A stretch of 42,385 nucleotides of DNA from Alphaproteobacteria bacterium (GCA_030743445.1 JASLSL010000203.1:1-42385), one strand, 5' to 3'. Positions 17,447 to 26,074 are shown, counted from the first letter of the stretch. Numbers and translations are program-made. The notes: generated from the letters alone by a model not told the origin.

Positions 17447-19213
17447 TTACGGACCCGCCGCCGCCCGCCGGATCATCGAAATCGTCTTGGGTTGCACCTC
17501 TATGCGCCGCTGGTAGTCGCGATACCAGTCCGCGAAGTCTTTCGGTGGCAACGGCCGGCTGTAGAAATAGCCCTGCGCTTCCTCGCAACCCTGTCGGCGC
17601 AGTATTTCGAGCTGGGATTCGGTCTCGACCCCCTCGGCGACGACGCCCAGCCGCAAATGCTTGGCAAGGGTGACGATCGTCGTTGCGATCGCCGCGTCGT
17701 CAGGATCGTCGACGATGTCGCGCACGAAGGATCGGTCGATCTTGAGGCAATCCATCGGGAATCGCTTGAGGTAGGCGAGCGAGGAGTGACCGGTGCCGAA
17801 ATCGTCGATCGCGAGGCGCACGCCGAGCCCGTGCAGCCGATGCAACATCTCGGTCGTGAGATCGAGATTGTCCATGATCATGCTTTCGGTGATCTCGAGC
17901 TCGAGGTCGGTCGGTTCGATATTCCAGTCCCCCAACGCCTGGACCACCACGTCCATCAACCCGGGTGACTTGAACTGGACCGCCGACAGATTGACCGCGA
18001 CGGGGATCGGCGGCAGTCCCTCGTCGCGCCAGGCGGCGTGCTGGGCGCAGGCGGCGCGCAACACCCAATCGCCGATCGGCACGATCAGGCCAGTCACCTC
18101 GGCGACCGGGATGAACTCGTCGGGTGGGATCATGCCTTGCTCGGGATGCGGCCAACGCAACAGCGTCTCGACTCCGACGACCCGCCCGTCGAGCAGATTG
18201 ACCTTGGGCTGGAAGTGGAGCGAGAAGCCGCCCTCCTCGAGGGTCTGGCGCAGGTCGGCCTCCATTTCCTTGCGCTTCTGCGCCCGTGCGTTGAGCTCCG
18301 CGTTGTAGAACTGGAATTTGCCGCGGCCGTTGTTCTTGGCGTGGTAGAGCGCCATGTCGGCGTTCTTCAGCAATTGGTCGGGATCGGCGCTGTCCTGCGG
18401 GAACATGGTGATGCCGATGCTGGTGCTGGTGAACACGTCCCAATCGTCGATGTTCACCGGATCGACCATCTCCTCGATGATCTTGCGCGCCAACACGGAA
18501 GCGCCGCCGGTATCGTTCAGATTGGTCGCGATAACGGCGAATTCGTCGCCGCCAAGGCGGGCGACGAAATCCGACTCGCGGACCCCCTCGGCGAGCCGGA
18601 CGGAAACCTCTTTCAGCAACAAGTCGCCGGCCGGATGGCCGAGCGAATCGTTGATGTCCTTGAAGTTGTCCAAATCGAGCAGCAGGAGGGCGCCGACCTT
18701 GCCGTTGCGCTTGGTCTGCGAAATGCAGTCGACGAGGTGGGAGCGGAACAGCGTGCGGTTGGCGAGACCGGTGAGCTCGTCGTAGCGCGCCATGTTGGCA
18801 AGGCGCGTTTCCACCTTCTTCTGTTCGATCGAATACCGGATCGCGCGATCCAGCAGCGGCGCCGAAATCTGGCCCTTGACCAGATAGTCGGTGGCGCCCG
18901 CCTCCATCGCCTCGAGGTCGATCTCGCGATCGTCCTGGCCGGTAAGCAGGATAAAGGGTATCGACGAACCTTGCTCGACCGCGTCGCGGATGATGTCGAG
19001 CCCGCTGCGCTGGCCGAGCCGGTAGTCGATCAGGCATACATCGTGTTTACGGCTGGAGATCGCCTCGAGACCAGCCTGCCAGTTGTTCGCCCATTCGAAC
19101 CGGAGCTGGTTGCCGAACACCTCGCTCAGCAGGTCGTGGGCGAGGAGGTAATCGTCCTCGTCGTCCTCGATCAAAAGAATGTTCGGTGATTCACCCAACG
19201 ATCCTTTCCTCAC
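17447..19213 (-). CDS. REC-GGDEF-EAL protein (c-di-GMP synthesis/breakdown response regulator)
   Basis: A 588-residue cytoplasmic response regulator. The receiver (about 10-125) has the acidic pair, phospho-acceptor Asp63 and Lys113. The GGDEF domain (about 142-305) has intact GGDEF at 221-225, with an RxxD inhibitory site (212-215) five residues before it. The EAL domain (about 320-570) has ETL instead of EAL at 349-351, Asp470-Asp471 in DDFGTG, Lys491 and Glu527. All metal and catalytic positions I can place are present, so both making and cleaving c-di-GMP are possible. The GTG start at 19213 overlaps the upstream receiver gene by four bases (GTGA), which ties it to the kinase and receiver as an output. 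Confidence 0.95.
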   Translation of the reverse strand: MRKGSLGESPNILLIEDDEDDYLLAHDLLSEVFGNQLRFEWANNWQAGLEAISSRKHDVCLIDYRLGQRSGLDIIRDAVEQGSSIPFILLTGQDDREIDLEAMEAGATDYLVKGQISAPLLDRAIRYSIEQKKVETRLANMARYDELTGLANRTLFRSHLVDCISQTKRNGKVGALLLLDLDNFKDINDSLGHPAGDLLLKEVSVRLAEGVRESDFVARLGGDEFAVIATNLNDTGGASVLARKIIEEMVDPVNIDDWDVFTSTSIGITMFPQDSADPDQLLKNADMALYHAKNNGRGKFQFYNAELNARAQKRKEMEADLRQTLEEGGFSLHFQPKVNLLDGRVVGVETLLRWPHPEQGMIPPDEFIPVAEVTGLIVPIGDWVLRAACAQHAAWRDEGLPPIPVAVNLSAVQFKSPGLMDVVVQALGDWNIEPTDLELEITESMIMDNLDLTTEMLHRLHGLGVRLAIDDFGTGHSSLAYLKRFPMDCLKIDRSFVRDIVDDPDDAAIATTIVTLAKHLRLGVVAEGVETESQLEILRRQGCEEAQGYFYSRPLPPKDFADWYRDYQRRIEVQPKTISMIRRAAAGP

Positions 19214-19665
19214 GCGGCCTGTGGCGGCAATTGAACGATCTGCGTCCAGTAGTCGGTCACCGTGCGCATCACCTTAACCAGCTTCTCGAACGTGACCGGT
19301 TTGACGATGAAGGAATTCACGCCGAGATCGTAGGTCCGGTAGATGTCCTCTTCCGCCTTGGACGTCGTCAGCACCACCACGGGAATGCGTTTCAAGCTGT
19401 CGCTCGCCTTGATTTCCTTCAACGCTTCGCGGCCGTCCTTCTTCGGCATGTTGAGGTCGAGCAGGATCAACCCCGGCAGCGACTTGCCGTTCAGACTTTC
19501 ATACCCGTTGGCTCGGTTCAGATAGTCCATCAAGTCCTCGCCATCGACGACGAAGTCGATGTCGTTGGCGAGCCGGCTGTCCTCCAACGCGTCGCGGATG
19601 AGCAACCGGTCGTCGGGGTCGTCGTCGGCGATCAAAATAGTGATGGCAGTTGCATTGTCAGACAT
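19210..19665 (-). CDS. Single-domain response regulator (Rcp1/CheY-like)
   Basis: A 151-residue stand-alone receiver with no output domain. It has the acidic pocket ADDDPDD near residues 12-18, the phospho-acceptor in LILLDLNMPKKDG, Thr in VVVLTTSK and Lys in FIVKPV, with the longer alpha4 region seen in Rcp1-type partners of PAS or phytochrome kinases. The start is ATG 19665, since the frame upstream is the kinase tail. It overlaps the kinase stop by 8 bases and the GGDEF/EAL gene by 4. It probably accepts phosphate from the kinase and may pass it on or act by protein contact. Confidence 0.93.
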   Translation of the reverse strand: MSDNATAITILIADDDPDDRLLIRDALEDSRLANDIDFVVDGEDLMDYLNRANGYESLNGKSLPGLILLDLNMPKKDGREALKEIKASDSLKRIPVVVLTTSKAEEDIYRTYDLGVNSFIVKPVTFEKLVKVMRTVTDYWTQIVQLPPQAA

Positions 19666-22390
19666 TTCGCTTTGCCTCGCTGTTGGGAAGCCGCGTGGGA
19701 AGGGTGACGATGAAAATCGCGCCTTCGCCCCCGCGTCCGATTGCGCTGATCGTGCCGCCATGGCGCTCGGCGATCTTGCGGCATAGCGCCAAACCGACGC
19801 CGGTGCCTTCGTATTGGCCGCGGCCGTGAAGGCGCTGGAAGATGCCGAATATCCGCTCCGAGTGCTTGGCGTCGAAACCGATCCCGTTGTCCTTGACGAC
19901 GATCTTGCACATCTCCTGGTCGGAACCGTTCTTGACCAATCCCGCGTCGACCTCGACGACGGGCGTCACGTCGTCGCGGCGGTATTTGAGGGCGTTACCG
20001 ATCATGTTCTGCAACAGTTGACGCATCTGCAGCGGGTCGGCCTCGATCGACGGCAGGTCGGCGACCTTGATGTCGGCTTTGGTTTCCCTGATCTGCAGTT
20101 CCAGATCCTCGACGACCTCGTCGACGACGCTGCCGAGATCGACAGGTTTGAAGGGCTTTCCCTTTGAATTGACCCGGGAGAATTTCAGCAGGTCGGTAAT
20201 CAAGGTCTGCATACGGTTGGTCGCCGACTGCATGCGCTCGATGTAGTCCCGTCCCTGCTCGCCCAGCGTCTCGCCGTATTTGGACTGCAAGCGATCGCCG
20301 AAGGCCTGGACCTTGCGCAGCGGCTCCTGCAAATCGTGCGAGGCGATGTAGGCGAATTGCTCGAGGTCGGCATTGGAGCGTTCGAGCTCTTTGGCATGGC
20401 GCTCGAGGACCTTTTCCGCACGCTTGAGCTCGGTGATATCGGTTTGGGTGACGAAATAGCCACCGTCGGCGGTCCGGGCTTCCTTGATGACGTACGAGGT
20501 GCCGTCGTCGAGCTCGCGAATGTACTGGCCCTTCGGATTGCGGTGCATCTCCATCCGTTCGGCGAGGATGTCTTCGACATCGCCTTCGACGTCGGCGATA
20601 CTTCCAGCCTCGATATGCACTCGCATCAGGTCTTCGAACCGCATCCCGGGTTTCAGGATATCCTTGGCCGGGTAGTGCGGGCGCCGGTACTCGTCGTTGC
20701 AAATCAACAGCCGGTCGTCGGCGTCGTAGAGACCGAACCCTTCCTGCAGGTTCTCGATCACCGTATGCAGCTTCTGTTCGGCGGTCTTTCGCTCGGTGAT
20801 ATCGCGCAATATCCCGATGAACTTTCGATGACCGCCGAAAGACATCTCTCCGATCGCCAGATCCAATGGCACCGTGGACCCGTCCTTCCGCTGGCCTTCG
20901 ACCTCGCGTCCGATGCCGATTATTTTGGCTTCACCTGTATCGAGGAATCGCCCCAGGTACCCATCATGGTGTTTGCCGATCGACTGGGGCATTAGGATTC
21001 GCACGTTTCGGCCGATGAGCTCGTCCGCCGCGCATCCGAAGATATTTTCGGCCGCTGGATTGAGAAGCTCTATGGTTCCCGTCTCGTCGATCATGATGAT
21101 GCCATCGACGACGTTTTCCATGATCGCGCGGAACCGCGTCTCGTTCTCGAAAGCAAGCTGTTCGGCCTGTTTTCGTTCGGTGATGTCGATGCGGACCGCA
21201 ATCGTGCCGCCGTCGGAGGTCTTTTGCTCGACGGCGTAGACCCAGCGCCCGTCCGCGCGCCGCGTCTCTGACGGCTCGTTGGCCGCCCGGTGGCGCTTCA
21301 TGTGACTTTGGATCCATTCCTCCTCGCGACCGATGGCGTCGGCGAGTTGCCCGCGATCCACTACGTCGCGCAATAAGTCCTCGAACCGCGCGCCGGGAAC
21401 CGTGAGGTCCGGATTCCAGCCCAGCAAGTCGTGCGTGTTGCCGTTGCAAACCACCAGGCGGTCGTCGGCATCGAATAAGGCGAAGCTGACCGGCAGGCTT
21501 TCGATTGCATCGTTCAGGCGCTGTTGCGCCGTTCGCGTCGCCTGCGCGGCCTGTCTGCGTTCGGTGAGATCTGTGTACCAGTGCTGGATCGCCGGTTCAC
21601 CATGCCAGATCACGATCCGAACGGACGTTTGCAACCAGACTTCCGTGCCATCCTTTCGCAGCGCCCGGAATTCATAGGTATCGGGCACCTCCTCGCCGGC
21701 CAAGCGGGCGTCGCGATAGCCCCTTAGCCGCGCCCGTTCCTCGGGAACGTAAAACGATTCGATCGACTCGAGCGCCATAATTTCGTCGAGACCTTCGTAT
21801 CCCAGGTTGTCCGCGAGCGCCTGATTGACGAACAGTGGTTTCCCGTCGCGATGAACGAGGACGCCGTGCAGCGCGCCTTCGATCAGCTCGCGGAAGTTCT
21901 CCTCGCTCGCGCGCAACGTCGCTTCGGTCCGCTTGCGGTCGCTTATATCGCTAACCGTACCGACGAACCGCACCGTGCCACCGGCCCGGATCTCGCCAAT
22001 CGCCAGTTCCACCGGCACGTCCGAACCGTCCTTGTGCCGGGCCACGACCTCGCTACGCGAGCCGATAACCCTTGCCTGACCGGTCTCCAGATAGCGTTTG
22101 ATATAACCGTCGTGCGCGTCCCGATGGGGATTCGGCATGAGCAAGGAGACGTTTCGCCCGATCACCTCCTCGGCTGAATATCCGAACATCCTTTCGGCCG
22201 AGGCGTTGAACGACTCGATGAGTCCGGTCTCGTCGATCGTGATCAGGCCTTCCGCCACGTTGTCGACGATCAGACGCAGGCTTTGTTCCGCCCGCTCCAA
22301 CTCGCCGGCCAGTCGGCGTTCGTCAAGCGGCGCCCCGCTCTTTGATGCCGACCAAGGCCAAAAACGTGATATGCCGGAAATCGTGCTCAT
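19658..22390 (-). CDS. Five-PAS sensor histidine kinase
   Basis: A 910-residue kinase with no obvious membrane segment, so probably cytoplasmic. Five PAS domains occur at about 38-150, 163-278, 290-405, 417-532 and 541-656. PAS1 and PAS4 are FixL-like; PAS3 and PAS5 are alike (FALFDADDRLVVCN, FGLYDADDRLLICN). A coiled linker leads to the dimerisation helix with His685 (SHDLQEP), then the ATPase with N-box Asn799, G1 DNGIG (834-838) and G2 GTGVGL (863-868). In PAS4, His475, Arg481 and Arg495 are spaced as the haem-pocket His200, Arg206 and Arg220 of Bradyrhizobium FixL. The ATG at 22390 is chosen because residues upstream are low complexity; an ATG at 22462 is possible. It heads the operon with the receiver and GGDEF/EAL genes. 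Confidence 0.92.
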   Translation of the reverse strand: MSTISGISRFWPWSASKSGAPLDERRLAGELERAEQSLRLIVDNVAEGLITIDETGLIESFNASAERMFGYSAEEVIGRNVSLLMPNPHRDAHDGYIKRYLETGQARVIGSRSEVVARHKDGSDVPVELAIGEIRAGGTVRFVGTVSDISDRKRTEATLRASEENFRELIEGALHGVLVHRDGKPLFVNQALADNLGYEGLDEIMALESIESFYVPEERARLRGYRDARLAGEEVPDTYEFRALRKDGTEVWLQTSVRIVIWHGEPAIQHWYTDLTERRQAAQATRTAQQRLNDAIESLPVSFALFDADDRLVVCNGNTHDLLGWNPDLTVPGARFEDLLRDVVDRGQLADAIGREEEWIQSHMKRHRAANEPSETRRADGRWVYAVEQKTSDGGTIAVRIDITERKQAEQLAFENETRFRAIMENVVDGIIMIDETGTIELLNPAAENIFGCAADELIGRNVRILMPQSIGKHHDGYLGRFLDTGEAKIIGIGREVEGQRKDGSTVPLDLAIGEMSFGGHRKFIGILRDITERKTAEQKLHTVIENLQEGFGLYDADDRLLICNDEYRRPHYPAKDILKPGMRFEDLMRVHIEAGSIADVEGDVEDILAERMEMHRNPKGQYIRELDDGTSYVIKEARTADGGYFVTQTDITELKRAEKVLERHAKELERSNADLEQFAYIASHDLQEPLRKVQAFGDRLQSKYGETLGEQGRDYIERMQSATNRMQTLITDLLKFSRVNSKGKPFKPVDLGSVVDEVVEDLELQIRETKADIKVADLPSIEADPLQMRQLLQNMIGNALKYRRDDVTPVVEVDAGLVKNGSDQEMCKIVVKDNGIGFDAKHSERIFGIFQRLHGRGQYEGTGVGLALCRKIAERHGGTISAIGRGGEGAIFIVTLPTRLPNSEAKRNV

Positions 22391-22614
22391 AAGGCTCGGT
22401 TGCCCTGGTCCCCTCCCACGCGTTCTCCGCCGCCGTCGGCAAGAGCCGGCATGGGTAGCCATTGGAAAAACCACATCTTTTGTGCCCCTTAGGCGTGAAG
22501 ATTCGGTTAACCGCCCATCACCTTGCCGCGATGCATCGACAACGGGGTTTCGAGAGGTCAAACTGCCGGCGTCAAAAAAATGCAAATCAGAAAACGCGTA
22601 CAGGGAAGGGCAGC

Positions 22615-22962
22615 ATGGCAATCGAGCGACGCCACAAGGGACCGCGCATGAGCCAGATCGTGGTCCACGGAAACACGGTCTATTTTGCGGGCCTGGTCGG
22701 CGACGACCGCGATGCGGACATGGCGACCCAGACGCAACAGATTCTCGACAAGATCGACCGCTACTTGGCCGAAGTGGGAACCGACAAATCGAAACTGTTG
22801 GCGGCGGAAATCTGGATCAACGACATGTCCAAGTTCGACGAGATGAATGCCGTGTGGGACGCTTGGATCGACCCGGACAACCCGCCGGGACGGGCCTGCT
22901 GCGAAGCCAAGCTGGCGCATCCCGATTGGAAGGTCGAGATCATCATCCGGGCGGCGTGCTGA
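22615..22962 (+). CDS. RidA family protein (enamine/imine deaminase)
   Basis: A 115-residue cytoplasmic protein of the YjgF/YER057c/UK114 family. RidA members form trimers and hydrolyse reactive enamine/imine intermediates from PLP enzymes, protecting for example IlvE. Landmarks are VVHGNTVYFAGLVGDD, ATQTQQILDKIDRYLAEVGTDKSKLL, and the C-terminal PGRACCEAKLAHPDWKVEI, where the Arg corresponds to the carboxylate-binding Arg of RidA. The ATG at 22615 follows GGAAGGG, and upstream readings have unrelated sequence. Divergent from the kinase (224 bases between) and convergent, 7 bases apart, with the selenoprotein gene. Two genes away lies ilvE, though on the opposite strand. Confidence 0.9.
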   Translation: MAIERRHKGPRMSQIVVHGNTVYFAGLVGDDRDADMATQTQQILDKIDRYLAEVGTDKSKLLAAEIWINDMSKFDEMNAVWDAWIDPDNPPGRACCEAKLAHPDWKVEIIIRAAC

Positions 22963-22969
22963 CGATCGC

Positions 22970-24226
22970 CTAAGACGCCTTGCGCGGCGCCTCGGGCTTG
23001 GCGCGGTTCTTCTGACGCCGCGGGATCAGGGCCTTCTCACCCAACAACCGGATTCGCGAATCGTCGCTTTCCATGATCACCGGGTGCAGCACCCGTAGCA
23101 TCTCGCCGGCCGTCGTTTCGTTCCAGAACCATTCCTGCAGTTCGGCGTTGCCGGCGGTCTTGCCCGGTTGGGCGTTGCTCGCCTCGAAGTAATAATTCTT
23201 CAAGTCCTCGATCGCGAGCTTGAGCACGTCGCCGAGCTCGATCTCCGGCCTCGGATTGTCCGGCCGTTCGCCGTCGAGGAACGAGGTGACGAAGCCGCCG
23301 ACGGCCTCGATGCCGAGGCCTGCGAGACCGAAGGTCGTGCGCCCGCCGCGGGCCTCGCGGCCGAGATCGTACCACGGCGTCAGCTGGTGGATTTCGCGGG
23401 CCAGGGCCGCGGCGAGACTGCCGGGCTCGGCGTCGAGGCCGGGCGGCGCGCCGAGCGCCACCGGGCAGACCCAGCCCTCGCCCTCGGCCGACGGCCCGGC
23501 ATCGGCCGGTGCGTCTTCCGGGAAATCCTCCAGCACCGGCCCCGCGTCGCGTTCCAACAGGGCCAGCGCCGCCCGCATGACCTTCTTCTGGAATTCGGGA
23601 TGGCCCGGGGCGCCGATCGGCCGGCCGAGCTCGAACGGCACCCAGAGCGCCCTCGGCGGGCGAATCTTCTCGGTGTGCGGCCGCACCAGGCTGATCTGGG
23701 TCGTCGCCAGGCCTTCTTCCTCAAGGTAATGGCCGAGTGCGCTCACGGCGCACGTGCAGCGGGGTCAAACCGGCGCCAGGAGCACCGCGTCGACGCAGTC
23801 CTCCCTGAGATAGCCGGCGATCTCGCGCACCAGCGGCTCCATGTCGTCGGGCGTGGTCGAGCCCATGAACGAGTAGTGGTAGTCGGCGACCGAGCCGATC
23901 GCGCCCTCGGCCTCCAGCTCCTTCAAGCGTTCGACCGGGAACACGACGTTGAGGTCCTGCTGGAAGCCGGTGCGGTCGAAATTGACCGAGACGTGGCTCA
24001 TCACGATGTCGGCGGAATCGGTGTCCTTGTGGAACACCCGGTAGTCGGCGTCGTCGCGCACGAAGGGCCGGTCCTCGCGCCGCTGCAACCCCGCGGTCGA
24101 GATGATGGCGACGCGGCGCTCGGCCACGGGCGGCCCCGCGACCCAGGGATCGCTATCGAAGGTCGGGCACGGGACCTCGAGCAGGTACTCCCGCTCGTAG
24201 TCCGGCAGGTCGGTCATGCGGACCAT
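22970..24226 (-). CDS. GrdB/PrdB-like glycine/sarcosine/betaine/D-proline reductase family selenoprotein, read through in-frame TGA
   Basis: Reading the TGA at 23765-23767 as selenocysteine joins two apparent ORFs in one frame into a 418-residue protein with Sec154. The N-terminal part has PF07355-like features: VAIISTAGLQRREDRPF, LNVVFPVERLKELEAEGAIG, VADYHYSFMG, and DAVLLAPV leading into the TGA. The next codons give U-P-R-C-T-C (Sec154, Cys157, Cys159), a UxxC redox motif where known family members carry Sec or Cys, then PPRALWVPFELGRPIGAP. A separate downstream gene would need a GTG at 23746 without a ribosome site. ATG 24226 has GGAG six bases upstream. The C-terminus is basic. Amino-acid reduction is known only for clostridial complexes; the reaction here is unknown. 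A nonsense-mutated pseudogene is the main alternative. Confidence 0.8.
23737..23767 (-). promoter_or_regulatory. SECIS-like hairpin directly after the in-frame TGA
   Basis: On the minus strand, 11 bases after the TGA, GTGCGC (23753-23748) pairs perfectly with GCGCAC (23742-23737) around a five-base loop CGTGA. The loop begins 17 bases after the TGA and has G at its second position. These match published bacterial SECIS rules (loop 16-37 nt from UGA, G in the first two loop positions). Such hairpins recruit SelB with Sec-tRNA. Confidence 0.65.
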
Positions 24227-24256
24227 GTGGGGCTCCGAGGCAAACCGTATCGCCTT

Positions 24257-24286
24257 TGTATAGGAACTCGGCCGAAACCGAGTCAA
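24257..24286 (-). promoter_or_regulatory. Candidate promoter of the selenoprotein gene with internal dyad
   Basis: On the minus strand TTGACT (24286-24281) and TATACA (24262-24257) are separated by 18 bases, a fair sigma-70 match about 31 bases before the ATG at 24226. The spacer contains the perfect inverted repeat ACTCGG/CCGAGT (24266-24271, 24278-24283), which overlaps the -35 end and could be an operator. It suggests transcription independent of the metallophosphoesterase and ilvE. Confidence 0.45.
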
Positions 24287-24327
24287 ATCTGGGGCCGGTA
24301 AAGTTTAGACCAGCCAACGATTCCACC

Positions 24328-25140
24328 TCAATCTACACTGGCGTCGATCACATAGACCGGGTGCTCGGCGCCGGCGGCGGGATCGATATCCATCAGCCGC
24401 ACCGGAAACGGCGCCTCGCCGAAGGCCGGCGCGGTCGAATAGACCACGCCCCCGGCGCCTTCCGCCAGGGCCCCCGGATGGTGGTGGCCCGAAAGCGTGC
24501 AGCGCACGCGGCCCGAGGCCTCGATCGCCGCGGTGTAGGCGCCGTCGACCTGATAGGTGTAGTGCTTGTTCTTGGCGAACACATCCGGTGCCAGGATGTA
24601 GTGCTGCAGGTGGACCTGCGGCCCATTATGGGCCGGATCGCCCAACACCTGGTCCATCAGCCGCGCGCCCGCTGCGGTCCGGACCGGGCTCATCTCCCCG
24701 TCTACCACGTCGAAGAAGCGGACGAAACGGAGGCCGGCCGCCGCATTAACCCCGGGGCCGGGGAATACGCGTTGAAACACGTCTTCCAGGTCGTGGTTGC
24801 CGGGGATCGCCGCATAGGGCAGGCCGGTGCCTTCGAGCCAGCCGAACATCCAGCGATAATCTTCCTCGGCCGCGGCCGTGGTCGCGGCGTCGATCACGGG
24901 ATCGAGTCCCTCGACGCCGCCGTAGAGCACCGCCGGAATATCGAGCAGGTCGCCGGTCATGGCGATGGCGTCGGGCGTCCAATCGGCGAATTTAGCCTCG
25001 AGCCGGCCGAGCGCCGCGGGAACCTCGCGCGACAGCCGCTCGGCGCCCTCGGCCGAGCCCGGCAGCGCCTGGCGCATATGCAGGTCGGTCAGGTGGACGA
25101 CACGCACCACGCCGTCGGGTTTTCGCGGAACCTGGCTCAT
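24328..25140 (-). CDS. Calcineurin-like metallophosphoesterase
   Basis: A 270-residue cytoplasmic hydrolase with the full two-metal site: Asp19 and His21 in LTDLHM, Asp64 in TGDLLD, Asn115 and His116 in GNHD, His180 in LQHYIL, and GHHH (218-221). This matches the class III phosphodiesterase (CpdA-like) arrangement; cyclic nucleotides, nucleotides or phospholipid heads are possible substrates. The start is the ATG at 25140. It lies 22 bases downstream of ilvE on the same strand, so it may be co-transcribed with it. The selenoprotein gene follows after a 101-base gap that holds its own promoter-like sequence. Confidence 0.9.
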   Translation of the reverse strand: MSQVPRKPDGVVRVVHLTDLHMRQALPGSAEGAERLSREVPAALGRLEAKFADWTPDAIAMTGDLLDIPAVLYGGVEGLDPVIDAATTAAAEEDYRWMFGWLEGTGLPYAAIPGNHDLEDVFQRVFPGPGVNAAAGLRFVRFFDVVDGEMSPVRTAAGARLMDQVLGDPAHNGPQVHLQHYILAPDVFAKNKHYTYQVDGAYTAAIEASGRVRCTLSGHHHPGALAEGAGGVVYSTAPAFGEAPFPVRLMDIDPAAGAEHPVYVIDASVD

Positions 25141-25162
25141 GGCGCGACCGACGTCCGGGACC

Positions 25163-26074
25163 TCACGCCGCGCTGGTGCTGACGAGGGCGGTGTCCTTGT
25201 TGGGCCGCAGCACCTCGGCGTCGTAATCCTCCATCAGCGCCTTGGTGACCTCGCCCGGGGTGAAGCTGTACTCGCCGATCTCGGAAATCGGCGTCACCTC
25301 GACCGCGGTGCCGGTCAGGAAGCACTCGGAAGCCTTAGCCAGCTCCTCGGGCTTGATGTGGCGCTCTATGATCTCGATCCCGCGCGCCCGGGCGAGGTCC
25401 ATCACCGTGCGCTTGGTGATGCCGTCGAGGAAGCAGTCGGGTGTGGGCGTATGCAGCTTGCCGTCGATCAACAGGAAGATGTTGGCGCCCGTCGCCTCAG
25501 AGATGAAGCCGCGGTAATCGAGCATCAGGGCGTCGGAATAGCCCTCCGCCTCGGCCGCGTGCTTGGAAAGCGTGCAGATCATGTAGAGCCCGGTCGCCTT
25601 GGTCTGACACGGGATCGTCGCCGGGTCGGGCCGCCGCCACTTGGCCCATTGCATGCGAATGCCCTGCATGCGGGCCTCGGGCGAGAAATAGGCCGGCCAC
25701 TCCCAGGCCGCGATGGCGACGTGGATCTTCGTCAGTTGGGCCGAAACCCCCATCATCTCGGCACCGCGCCAGGCGAGCGGACGGACGTAGCCTTCCGAAA
25801 TGCCCTGGTCGGCGACGACCGCGTTGCACGCATCGTCGATCTCGTCGGCGGTATAGGGAATTTCGAAGTCCATCGTGCGCGCGCTAAACAATAGGCGCTC
25901 GGTGTGGTCGCGCAGCTTGAAGATTTGCCCGTTGTAGCAGCGTTCGCCCTCGAACACCGCCGAGGCATAATGCAAGGCGTGGGAGAGAACGTGCACTTTG
26001 GCATCGGCCCACGGCAGCATTTCACCGTCAAACCAGATGTGTCCCGGGCGATTGTCGAAGGGGATCATGTCCAT
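25163..26074 (-). CDS. ilvE: Branched-chain amino acid aminotransferase
   Basis: A PLP-dependent class IV aminotransferase making leucine, isoleucine and valine from their keto acids with glutamate. The 303-residue protein has HALHYASAVFEGER near the N-terminus, the PLP lysine in TKATGLYM (Lys159 with this start, the same number as E. coli IlvE Lys159), EGYSDALMLD, the E-x-TGANIF segment and the cofactor-phosphate region FLTGTAVEVTPI. ATG 26074 is preceded by GGAG nine bases upstream. A start six bases later (Met3) would also serve, and an upstream start adds five residues outside the fold. It is divergent from the MarR gene. Confidence 0.94.
   Translation of the reverse strand: MDMIPFDNRPGHIWFDGEMLPWADAKVHVLSHALHYASAVFEGERCYNGQIFKLRDHTERLLFSARTMDFEIPYTADEIDDACNAVVADQGISEGYVRPLAWRGAEMMGVSAQLTKIHVAIAAWEWPAYFSPEARMQGIRMQWAKWRRPDPATIPCQTKATGLYMICTLSKHAAEAEGYSDALMLDYRGFISEATGANIFLLIDGKLHTPTPDCFLDGITKRTVMDLARARGIEIIERHIKPEELAKASECFLTGTAVEVTPISEIGEYSFTPGEVTKALMEDYDAEVLRPNKDTALVSTSAA

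Noticed and set aside
22970..23746. A separate 258-residue gene starting at GTG 23746
   Set aside because: No ribosome-binding site, same frame as the upstream half, and the joined reading gives a UxxC motif in the expected family position.
23168..24301. Plus-strand open frame across the selenoprotein gene
   Set aside because: It mirrors the minus-strand coding frame and shows no recognisable domain.
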